5,965 nt of DNA from an uncultured Clostridia bacterium (GTDB lineage: Bacteria > Bacillota > Clostridia > Oscillospirales > Ruminococcaceae), in contig CAMHBE010000138.1 in the NCBI GenBank assembly GCA_946183095.1, positions 1 to 5,965 on the forward strand, given 5' to 3'. Of this stretch, positions 1-5,828 are shown piece by piece (the first letter of the stretch is position 1; every line of letters starts with the position of its first letter). Under the pieces are notes generated by a model that was given only the letters and a program-made list of their open reading frames with translations, had not been told where the DNA came from and did not search any database. The translations under genes and the position numbers were made by a program.

Positions 1-77
1 TATGTATATTTATCAATTATCTCATTTTGCCAACTGATTATGACAAAAATGTGTCAATTGTGAAAAGTTTGTTAAAA

Positions 78-104
78 TTAGCACTCTCCTCTTGACAGTG
101 CTAA
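78..104 (+). promoter_or_regulatory. CIRCE operator (HrcA binding site)
   Basis: Inverted repeat TTAGCACTC (78-86), 9-nt spacer, CAGTGCTAA (96-104). It matches the CIRCE consensus TTAGCACTC-N9-GAGTGCTAA at 17 of 18 arm positions; the only mismatch is C instead of G at 96. CIRCE is the operator for the heat-shock repressor HrcA, which usually controls dnaK and groE operons. Here it overlaps the -35 hexamer of the hsp20 promoter, so a bound repressor would exclude RNA polymerase. The site itself is seen directly; repression by HrcA is inferred from the family. Confidence 0.93.
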
Positions 105-119
105 AAATCGTGCTATAAT
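92..119 (+). promoter_or_regulatory. sigma-A type promoter of the hsp20 gene
   Basis: The -35 box TTGACA is at 92-97 and the -10 box TATAAT at 114-119, both perfect consensus, with a 16-nt spacer. An extended -10 TG lies at 111-112. Transcription would start near 125-127, giving a leader of about 145 nt before the hsp20 start codon. Such a strong core promoter lying under a CIRCE element fits a gene that is fully active when the repressor is lost under heat stress. Confidence 0.9.
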
Positions 120-125
120 ATAAAT

Positions 126-269
126 TGAACAAAGGAACAGAGACGAAAGAGGAGCGGCGCCCGGAAAGATATGCTCCCCGATCCGAGACCTCCGTGCCTG
201 TGCTCATAAAAGCGCGGTATGCAGACCGCGCAAGGCAACAGTGTCAGCGTTAAGAAGGAGGAATGACCT
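126..269 (+). promoter_or_regulatory. Structured 5' leader of hsp20 (possible RNA thermometer)
   Basis: The untranslated leader is about 145 nt, long for a simple message. A perfect 7-bp stem GCGCGGT/ACCGCGC (212-218 with 225-231, loop of 6) is visible. GGAGC (151-155) can pair with GCTCC (173-177), and CGGA (162-165) with TCCG (182-185). CCTCC at 189-193 is complementary to GGAGG (257-261) of the ribosome binding site. Leaders of small heat-shock genes are a common location for RNA thermometers, but the sequence matches neither a ROSE nor a fourU signature I can recognise. The function is inferred and not demonstrated. Confidence 0.35.
255..261 (+). promoter_or_regulatory. Ribosome binding site of hsp20
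   Basis: AAGGAGG at 255-261, 8 nt before the ATG at 270. It is a near-perfect Shine-Dalgarno sequence and fixes the start codon. Its GGAGG core can pair with CCTCC at 189-193 in the leader. Confidence 0.9.
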
Positions 270-725
270 ATGTTACTGCCTACAATTTTTGGTGAAAATC
301 TGTTTGATGATTTGATGGATATGAGTTTCCCGACATTCGGTGATTTCGACGACATCGACAAGAAACTGTACGGGAAGAAAGCAGCCCACATAATGAAGAC
401 CGATGTGCATGAGCACGACGATCACTTTGAGGCGGATATCGACCTGCCGGGCTTCAGCAAGGAACAGGTAAAGCTTGCTCTCGAAGACGGCTATCTGACC
501 GTAAGCGCCGAGAAGGGTCTCGACAAGGACGAAAAGGACAACAAGGGTAAGCTGATACGTCAGGAACGTTACAGCGGCGCGATGTCCAGAAGCTTCTACG
601 TCGGCGAAGAAGTCACCGTTGAAGAGATAAAGGCGAAGTTCGAGAACGGTGTCCTGAAAATAGATATCCCGAAGAAGGAGCCGAAAAAGCAGATACCGAC
701 AAACAAGTATATCCAGATCGCATGA
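270..725 (+). CDS. Small heat-shock protein, Hsp20/alpha-crystallin family
   Basis: A 151-residue cytoplasmic ATP-independent holdase that binds unfolding proteins and keeps them refoldable by DnaK/GroEL. The short N-terminal arm (about 1-38) is rich in Phe, Met and Asp. The alpha-crystallin domain runs from about 40 to 137. It contains the DLPGF motif (58-62), the YLTVSAEK strand (75-82), the QERYSGAMSRSF segment (98-109) and the family signature A-x-x-x-N-G-V-L (122-129). The C-terminal I-x-I anchor for oligomer assembly is IQI (148-150). The length is normal for bacterial Hsp20 and the gene is intact. The ATG is fixed by AAGGAGG 8 nt upstream. The gene is monocistronic, between a CIRCE-controlled promoter and a hairpin terminator, and convergent with metH. 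It resembles Hsp18-type proteins of clostridia; I leave the symbol blank because hsp18, hsp20 and ibp naming is inconsistent. Confidence 0.96.
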   Translation: MLLPTIFGENLFDDLMDMSFPTFGDFDDIDKKLYGKKAAHIMKTDVHEHDDHFEADIDLPGFSKEQVKLALEDGYLTVSAEKGLDKDEKDNKGKLIRQERYSGAMSRSFYVGEEVTVEEIKAKFENGVLKIDIPKKEPKKQIPTNKYIQIA

Positions 726-739
726 CCTCCATACAGTGA

Positions 740-774
740 AACATCCCTCTGCAAAGCGCAGGGGGATGTTTTAT
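740..774 (+). terminator. Intrinsic terminator of hsp20, shared with convergent metH
   Basis: A 13-bp stem joins 740-752 to 758-770 (AACATCCC... with ...GGGATGTT) with one G-U pair and the loop AAAGC. It is followed by TTTTAT on the plus strand, so it terminates hsp20 well. The metH stop codon lies at 778-776, just beyond the stem on the other side. In the minus direction the same stem is followed only by a short run of three T, so it may act as a weaker terminator for metH. Confidence 0.88.
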
Positions 775-775
775 A

Positions 776-3133
776 TTATCCGAGTATCTTTTTGGCAAAA
801 TCAACGGTGTCCTTCGCGTCCTTCGCGTAGCAGTCAGCGCCGATAGCGTCCGCGTATTCCTGCGTAAGCACCGCACCGCCCACAACAACTTTGCAGTCAT
901 GCCCGCTCTGCCGCAGCAGCCTTATCGTCTGCTCCATTGCTCCGAGGGTGGTTGTCATGAGCGCGCTCAGACCAACGAGCTTCACGTCATGTTCTATAGC
1001 CGCATCCACCACCGTCTGTTCCGGAACGTCCTTGCCGAGGTCAATGACCGTATAGCCGTAGTTCTCCAGCAGTGTTTTTACGATATTCTTGCCGATATCG
1101 TGTATGTCGCCCTTTACCGTCGCGAGCACTATCTTGCCTTTGCTGATGCGGTTCTCGCCGCTCATTGCAGCTTTTATCGCCGCAAAACAAGCCTGTGCGG
1201 CATTCGCCGAAAGTATGAGCTGCGGCAGGAATATCCTGTTCTTGCCGAAATCGTCTCCGGCACGGTCAAGCGCCGGTATCAGCTCGCCGTTGATTATGTC
1301 CATTGCGTCGGTACCGTCTGCGAGTTTCTGTTTCGTGAGCGCTTCGGCATCTTTGTCAAGTCCCTTTTCTATCGCATACGAGAGTGTCACTTCCGCTTTC
1401 GGAGCCGACGGCTTTTGTGCCGCATCCTGCCCGAAACGTGCGATATACTCCGCAGCGTTTTCGTCGTGCGCCGCAAGTACCCTGTACGCGAATACAGCGC
1501 CAGACATTGCCGGGATATTCGGGTTTATGATAGGCAGGTCAAGCCCGCACTCCATAGCCATTGACAGGAACGTGCTGTTTATCATTTCGCGGGCGGGCAG
1601 TCCGAACGATATGTTCGATACGCCGAGCACCGTGTGCAGCCCCAGCCTGTGCTTTACTTCACGCACGGCGTTAAGTGTTTCGTAAACGGCTTTCTGTTCG
1701 GTGCTGACGGTAAGCGTCAGGCAGTCGATGAACACGTTCCCGCGAGGTATTCCGTATTCCTCAGCCTTCTTCACGATACGTTCCGCTATCTCAACGCGCT
1801 GTTCGGCTTTCGGCGGAATGCCGTTCTCATCGAGGGTAAGACCCACGACAGCCGCGCCGTATTTCTTCACTATCGGCAGGATGCGCTCCATTACCGCGTT
1901 CTCGCCGTTTACGGAGTTCACGACAGCCTTGCCGTTGTACACCCGCAGAGCCGCTTCGATAACATCCGGCTTTGTGCTGTCTATCTGGAGCGGCAGATCG
2001 GTGATGCCCTGCAGCGCCTTGACGACGCGCACCATCATTTCTTTCTCGTCTATTTCGGGCAGTCCCACGTTCACATCGAGGATATCCGCGCCCGCGCTGA
2101 CCTGTTCGAGCGCCTGACCGAGTATATAGTTTATATCGTTGTTACGCAGAGCTTCTTTGAACAGCTTCTTGCCTGTGGGGTTTATGCGCTCGCCGATGAT
2201 CTTCGGGCAGGTGATATCCACTACGCGGCTGTAGCTGCACACGGACGAAACGCCGCTCAGTTCCTTGCGCGGTGCGGGAACGTGTTCCGTCAGCATCTTT
2301 TTCAGCGCTGCGATATATTCGGGCGTGGTCCCGCAGCACCCGCCGTACACCTTTACGCCCATATCGGTGTATTTCACGCAGTCGGCGGCGTACTGTTCCG
2401 CGGGAACGCTGTACTTGCCGGTGGCGGGGTCGGGCAGTCCCGCGTTCGCTTTTACCGCAACGGGCAGATCGGTATAGCGCGTTATCTCCTCGACTATGCC
2501 GTAAAGCTCGTCGGGTGCAAGTGAGCAGTTCACGCCTATGGCATCCGCGCCCAGTCCCTCAAGGGTCATTGCGGCTGCTCCCGGCAATGCACCGGTAAAT
2601 GTACGCCCGTTCTTCTCGAATGACATGAACGTCATAACGGGCAGGTCGGAATGTTCCTTTGCCGCGAGAAGCGCCGCCTTTATCTCGTACAGATCGGTCA
2701 TAGTCTCTATGATTATCAGATCTGCGAGGTCTTTTCCCGCGTCGACTATCTCCGCGAATATCTCATAAGCGTACTCAAAAGACAGTGTTCCCGCAGGTTC
2801 AAGGAGCTGCCCGGTAGGTCCTATGTCGAGCGCCACGAGCGTGTCTGTACCCTCGGCGGCTTTTCTTGCGACAGAGAGCGCCTTTTGCACCACCTCTGCA
2901 ACTGTAATGTTCGTTTTCGAGAGTTTGAGCCTGTTTGCGCCGAATGTGTTCGCGCTGAATATGTCGGCTCCCGCTTCGATGTACGAACGGTGTATCTCCT
3001 CTATCTGTTTCTCCATTGTGAAGTTCATCAGTTCGGAGGTCTGTCCGGGGCGCATACCGCGCTTTTGCAGTTCGGTTCCGAAACCGCCGTCGAGAATGAC
3101 ATAGTCCTTTTTGAAAAGTTCCTTAAATTCCAT
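776..3133 (-). CDS. metH: Cobalamin-dependent methionine synthase, lacking the reactivation domain
   Basis: 785 residues. The enzyme transfers a methyl group from 5-methyl-THF via cob(I)alamin to homocysteine, giving methionine and THF in the cytoplasm. The homocysteine domain (about 1-285) has LDGGFGT (14-20) and the zinc ligands C203 (VNCS) and C266/C267 (GGCCGTTP). The pterin-binding domain (about 310-560) has GERINPTGKK (314-323), DVNVG (353-357), DSTKP (385-389) and SNISFGLP (506-513). The B12 cap domain is about 580-660. The B12 domain (about 665-785) has DIHDIG at 676-681 with H678 as the expected lower cobalt ligand, then S723 and VGGA (751-754). The protein ends right there, whereas E. 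coli MetH has about 1,227 residues and carries a C-terminal AdoMet reactivation domain. A separate protein encoded at 4962-4330 supplies that domain. The start is ATG with a weak GAGCGGTG ribosome binding site; DNA upstream contains a stem-loop. No SAM riboswitch is recognisable. The gene is intact and not a truncated remnant. Confidence 0.97.
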   Translation of the reverse strand: MEFKELFKKDYVILDGGFGTELQKRGMRPGQTSELMNFTMEKQIEEIHRSYIEAGADIFSANTFGANRLKLSKTNITVAEVVQKALSVARKAAEGTDTLVALDIGPTGQLLEPAGTLSFEYAYEIFAEIVDAGKDLADLIIIETMTDLYEIKAALLAAKEHSDLPVMTFMSFEKNGRTFTGALPGAAAMTLEGLGADAIGVNCSLAPDELYGIVEEITRYTDLPVAVKANAGLPDPATGKYSVPAEQYAADCVKYTDMGVKVYGGCCGTTPEYIAALKKMLTEHVPAPRKELSGVSSVCSYSRVVDITCPKIIGERINPTGKKLFKEALRNNDINYILGQALEQVSAGADILDVNVGLPEIDEKEMMVRVVKALQGITDLPLQIDSTKPDVIEAALRVYNGKAVVNSVNGENAVMERILPIVKKYGAAVVGLTLDENGIPPKAEQRVEIAERIVKKAEEYGIPRGNVFIDCLTLTVSTEQKAVYETLNAVREVKHRLGLHTVLGVSNISFGLPAREMINSTFLSMAMECGLDLPIINPNIPAMSGAVFAYRVLAAHDENAAEYIARFGQDAAQKPSAPKAEVTLSYAIEKGLDKDAEALTKQKLADGTDAMDIINGELIPALDRAGDDFGKNRIFLPQLILSANAAQACFAAIKAAMSGENRISKGKIVLATVKGDIHDIGKNIVKTLLENYGYTVIDLGKDVPEQTVVDAAIEHDVKLVGLSALMTTTLGAMEQTIRLLRQSGHDCKVVVGGAVLTQEYADAIGADCYAKDAKDTVDFAKKILG

Positions 3134-3196
3134 AAAAACACCGCTCTTTTATATTAGATGATTGATAATTTACGATCGCTGTTCACAAATTAAGCG

Positions 3197-3249
3197 AAAA
3201 AGAAAGGCTGACGTTTATGTCTCCACCCTCCGGCGGAGAAAGCACGTCA
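3197..3249 (-). terminator. Stem-loop with U-rich tail between the PAP2 gene and metH
   Basis: Read on the minus strand, TGACGT (3249-3244) can pair with ACGTCA (3214-3209), enclosing a second stem TCTCC (3239-3235) with GGAGA (3224-3220). It is followed after three bases by TTTCTTTTT (3205-3197). This could end the PAP2 transcript or act as an attenuator in front of metH. CTCC (3238-3235) can alternatively pair with GGAG at 3231-3228 in a tight 3-nt-loop hairpin, so two folds compete. The outer stem is only 6 bp and AT/GC mixed, hence modest confidence. In the plus direction the stem is followed by TTTTCT, but no plus-strand gene needs it. Confidence 0.4.
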
Positions 3250-3290
3250 TTTTCTATAATAATGGTTTTGCTGAGGTAAAACAGAATGTT

Positions 3291-4244
3291 TTATTCAGAC
3301 AATGCCGGTTTGCGTTCAAAATGCTTTATGCACAGGGGAAAAACGAACGTCACATAGAACATCTGGATAAAGCAGGTCGTGACAGTGCCGCCCACACCGG
3401 GGATCAAGCTTTTTAACAAAGGGTTAAGGATAAGGCTTACAGCGTAATAGCTCAGAAGTCCGGTGGCGAGCCGTGTTATCCTCGTTATCATAGGTACGTC
3501 GGTCGAAAAGCCGACAAATCGCTTTTCCAATATCCAGCCTAACAGGAAGCCAACGCACCAGCCAACACCTTTGTAAGTATCGTTTGCCATTTTCGCGCCG
3601 TCAACCAGCAGTTCACCCGCTTCGTTATAATCCATAGGGTATGACTTGACCGCAGCAAATACCGCGATCGCAACAGCGGCAGCGATACCGATGCACGCCA
3701 CCAATATGTCTTTTCCGGGGTTCTTATCTACCCATGCGAGCAGCTTGCCGGTCAGCCACATCACGAGCAGTCCTGCACCTGCACCTACCAGAATATCCTG
3801 CGGCGTATGTACTCCCAGAAAAATGCGGCTGAACGCAATGAGTACGACAAAGATACCCAGTGTTATGCGAAGTCCTTTGGAGAGTTCCTTGCGGATAGCG
3901 CCGCCGCCGAACAGCGACGCGGCATTCATGCTGTGCCCGCTCGGGAAAGAATATCCCGTCGCCAATGCAAGTGCGTCTTTGTCAGGCACGATGCGCACAT
4001 CTCTGATCCATGGACGATATACACAGGCTGTCACCTTCAGTAACCCGTTGACAACTCTGTTGCCGCTCCAGCCCATTAAAAGGTATTTGCCGAACTCCTT
4101 GTCTGCGCACCAGTATATCAGTGCCGTTATTATGAGCACAGTATTCATTTCACCGATGAAACTCATCTTTGTCATAAAATCTGTCAGACAAGCACCGGCT
4201 CCGTTTCTGAATTCCTGTAGTATCAAAAGAATATCAATGTCCAT
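3291..4244 (-). CDS. PAP2-family membrane phosphatase
   Basis: 317 residues, an integral membrane protein. The three-part PAP2 phosphatase signature is complete: K-x6-R-P (K70...R77-P78), P-S-G-H (101-104) and S-R-x5-H-x3-D (S139-R140, H146, D150). H104 and H146 are the expected catalytic pair. Hydrophobic segments lie roughly at 33-47, 55-70, 128-145, 151-170, 180-200, 227-240, 260-277 and 288-306. About 165 residues with further membrane spans follow the catalytic core, longer than simple PAP2 proteins. Family members dephosphorylate polyprenyl or lipid phosphates, for example undecaprenyl diphosphate during cell-wall carrier recycling; the substrate here cannot be read from the sequence. 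A start at ATG 4244 is chosen because AGGAGG ends 6 nt before it; an in-frame TTG at 4259 lies upstream of that site and is rejected. It sits between the MetH activation gene (85 nt away) and metH (157 nt), with no obvious methionine role. Confidence 0.92.
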   Translation of the reverse strand: MDIDILLILQEFRNGAGACLTDFMTKMSFIGEMNTVLIITALIYWCADKEFGKYLLMGWSGNRVVNGLLKVTACVYRPWIRDVRIVPDKDALALATGYSFPSGHSMNAASLFGGGAIRKELSKGLRITLGIFVVLIAFSRIFLGVHTPQDILVGAGAGLLVMWLTGKLLAWVDKNPGKDILVACIGIAAAVAIAVFAAVKSYPMDYNEAGELLVDGAKMANDTYKGVGWCVGFLLGWILEKRFVGFSTDVPMITRITRLATGLLSYYAVSLILNPLLKSLIPGVGGTVTTCFIQMFYVTFVFPLCIKHFERKPALSE

Positions 4245-4250
4245 ATCTTT

Positions 4251-4256
4251 CCTCCT
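4251..4256 (-). promoter_or_regulatory. Ribosome binding site that fixes the PAP2 gene start
   Basis: AGGAGG on the minus strand (4256-4251), followed by six bases and then ATG at 4244. The alternative upstream TTG at 4259-4257 overlaps the region just before this site and has no ribosome binding site of its own, so the start at 4244 is preferred. Confidence 0.88.
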
Positions 4257-4329
4257 CAACTCATGATTTGTATCAGTTGTAATAAGCGGTATATATCTGC
4301 GCTTTGATGTATTTTTCTTTTTCTTTGCA

Positions 4330-4962
4330 TCAGATCGCGCAGGTGATCCCCGTTTTGCGGTAATTACAAGTCTTCCGCAAATTGCACGTCGCGCAGCCGC
4401 GTATTCCCTTTGCCTGTTCGGTGTCGGAAATGCCTATCACCGCCGTGACGGACTTTCTAGGTATGAGGATATCACTGCCTGTCACGGTAAGCCCTATCCG
4501 CTTGTCGGCATCGAGATAACGCACGATATCCGACTGCACATCGAGCGGGTAATCCCCGTAGCCGGGGCTGAACCGCCATGTGAAAAAGCCCGCGTTCTTT
4601 TCATGCAGTTCTCTCTCGGCATCTTCGCAGACCTGCTCGATAAATGCACTCGCAAGAGCGTCAAGTATCAGCGCATACGCCATGTTGGTTATCTCGGCGG
4701 TGCGTATCAGCCTGTCGGCAGCACTGCCGAGCGTTGCCGCGAAAATGATGACTCTGCTGCTTGCCGAAAGGTGCGCCGCAATGTCATTTCCTTTCAGAAG
4801 ATACGACACGTCATTTTTCGGCGACAGCTTGCTGATATATCGCGGTACGGCAGCTTTTGCAAGCTCGTCATAAGCCTTGTCGAGCAGCGCGGATGTCGCA
4901 TCGTCGGGCTTATTGCCGCGGTAGCCGAGATACCGCAGTGCTTCGCTTTTTACGTCCGTCAC
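4330..4962 (-). CDS. Stand-alone MetH reactivation-domain protein (AdoMet-binding)
   Basis: 210 residues, similar to the C-terminal AdoMet domain of long MetH enzymes. It should bind S-adenosylmethionine and donate its methyl group during reductive repair of inactive cob(II)alamin on the domain-less MetH encoded at 3133-776. The key signature is R-F-S-P-G-Y (130-135), corresponding to R-x-x-P-G-Y in E. coli MetH and followed by DYPL. The N-terminal EALRYLGYRG (7-16) and the ATLGSAADR stretch (76-84) also fit this family, as seen in separate activation proteins of Thermotoga and clostridia. The C-terminus carries a cysteine cluster, C190-x2-C193-x5-C199-x8-C208, absent from E. coli MetH. The start is GTG at 4962-4960, overlapping the metF stop as GTGA; only a weak GGTGGG lies upstream, so translation is probably coupled to metF. 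The stop is TGA at 4332-4330. There is no usual symbol for the split domain. Confidence 0.88.
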   Translation of the reverse strand: MTDVKSEALRYLGYRGNKPDDATSALLDKAYDELAKAAVPRYISKLSPKNDVSYLLKGNDIAAHLSASSRVIIFAATLGSAADRLIRTAEITNMAYALILDALASAFIEQVCEDAERELHEKNAGFFTWRFSPGYGDYPLDVQSDIVRYLDADKRIGLTVTGSDILIPRKSVTAVIGISDTEQAKGIRGCATCNLRKTCNYRKTGITCAI

Positions 4963-5828
4963 AGCAGCTTACCCACCATTTCGGTGAGTTTGCGGGCAAT
5001 GTACGGATTGTTCATCGTGTAGATGTGTATGCCGTCAACTCCGTTTGCGAGCAGGTCAGTCATCTGGTCGGCGGCGTAGGCGATACCCGCGTCGATGAGG
5101 GCTTCGGGGCGGTGCTCATACTTCGTCACCATGCGCACGAACTTCTGCGGAAGCGACGCACCGCACATCGTCACCATACGCTCGATCTGGGATTTGCTCG
5201 TGACCGGCATGATACCCGCGGAGATCGGGACACTGATGCCCGCTATCTTCGCCTTGTCGCGCATATCATAGAAAAACGCGTTGTCGAAGAACAGCTGTGA
5301 GATAAGTTCCTCCGCGCCCGCGTCAACTTTCTTGCGAAGGTTCAGGATATCGTCAACAAGGTTGTCGGATTCGGTGTGACCTTCGGGATAGCACGCGCCC
5401 GAAATGCCGATGTTGTCGTATTTGCTGTGTTCGCGGATGAATGATATCATCTCGCTTGCGTGGCGGAAATCGGTCTTCGGGGGAACATTCTGGTTGATGT
5501 CGCCGCGCAGCGCGAGAATGTTCTCGATACCTGCTTCCGCGAAGCTGTCCATGACTGTGAGGACTTCCTCTTTCGAGTTGTTCACGCAGGTGATGTGCGC
5601 CATTGCTTCAATCTTGCAGTCGTTCTTGATGTGAGAGGCAATGTCGCGGGTGAACGTGTTCGCGGTGTTGCCGCCCGCGCCGTAAGTTACGCTGATGTAG
5701 TCGGGTCTGAGCGCGGCGATCTCGTCAACAGCCGCGGTGATAGTCTCAACGCCGCTGTCTTTTTTCGGCGGGAATACCTCGAATGATAAGACTGTGCGCC
5801 CTTTTCCGAACAATTCAGAAATCTTCAT
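4959..5828 (-). CDS. metF: 5,10-methylenetetrahydrofolate reductase
   Basis: 289 residues, the usual length of a bacterial MetF. A cytoplasmic FAD-dependent TIM-barrel enzyme that reduces 5,10-methylene-THF to 5-methyl-THF, the methyl donor for MetH. Visible motifs are FEVFPPK (16-22) with E17 as the expected general acid, YISVTYGAGG (44-53), AHITC (77-81), ALRGD (106-110) with D110 near the flavin, EGH (149-151), Q178-LFFD and the PISAGIMP strand (201-208). ATG at 5828 is preceded by AAAAGGAG with 8-nt spacing. Both ends overlap neighbours by four bases: ATGA with the membrane protein gene upstream and GTGA with the activation-domain gene downstream. The three genes therefore form a coupled operon that links methyl-THF supply to MetH maintenance. 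No promoter or riboswitch is visible directly in front of metF, so control must come from further upstream, outside the window. In acetogens MetF also serves the Wood-Ljungdahl pathway, but nothing here indicates that. Confidence 0.97.
   Translation of the reverse strand: MKISELFGKGRTVLSFEVFPPKKDSGVETITAAVDEIAALRPDYISVTYGAGGNTANTFTRDIASHIKNDCKIEAMAHITCVNNSKEEVLTVMDSFAEAGIENILALRGDINQNVPPKTDFRHASEMISFIREHSKYDNIGISGACYPEGHTESDNLVDDILNLRKKVDAGAEELISQLFFDNAFFYDMRDKAKIAGISVPISAGIMPVTSKSQIERMVTMCGASLPQKFVRMVTKYEHRPEALIDAGIAYAADQMTDLLANGVDGIHIYTMNNPYIARKLTEMVGKLL

Noticed and set aside
41..56. Short inverted repeat TGACA-N6-TGTCA upstream of CIRCE
   Set aside because: Five-base arms in AT-rich DNA are expected by chance, and it matches no operator I recognise, including the direct-repeat CtsR box.
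171..266. Two tiny open frames in the hsp20 leader (171-209, 12 codons; 219-266, 15 codons)
   Set aside because: Neither has a properly spaced ribosome binding site, and neither shows a run of regulatory codons. The second ends just before the hsp20 ATG, but its own start lies in a hairpin loop; chance is the simpler explanation.
22..391. Two minus-strand open frames across the hsp20 promoter, leader and gene start
   Set aside because: They run antisense through the CIRCE/promoter region and the hsp20 start, and their translations are uninformative; the plus-strand reading explains the region completely.
899..3157. Several long plus-strand open frames opposite metH (899-1564, 1634-2524, 2651-3157)
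   Set aside because: They lie wholly or almost wholly antisense to a clearly conserved gene, their translations show no family motif and are rich in Arg, Cys and His as expected from reading a GC-biased gene backwards, and none has a convincing ribosome binding site.
3134..3290. SAM (S-box), cobalamin or THF riboswitch in front of metH
   Set aside because: Expected for a methionine gene, but I could not find the conserved cores of these classes; only the simpler stem-loop described above is present.
3230..3290. Possible metH promoter (TTTACC, 16 nt, TATAGA on the minus strand)
   Set aside because: Both hexamers match consensus at only four of six positions, and the site would place the stem-loop in the transcript; too weak to list as a feature without transcription data.
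3162..3416. 84-codon plus-strand open frame across the metH upstream gap and the PAP2 gene end
   Set aside because: It overlaps the conserved end of the PAP2 gene antisense, has no recognisable motif, and no clear ribosome binding site or promoter precedes it.
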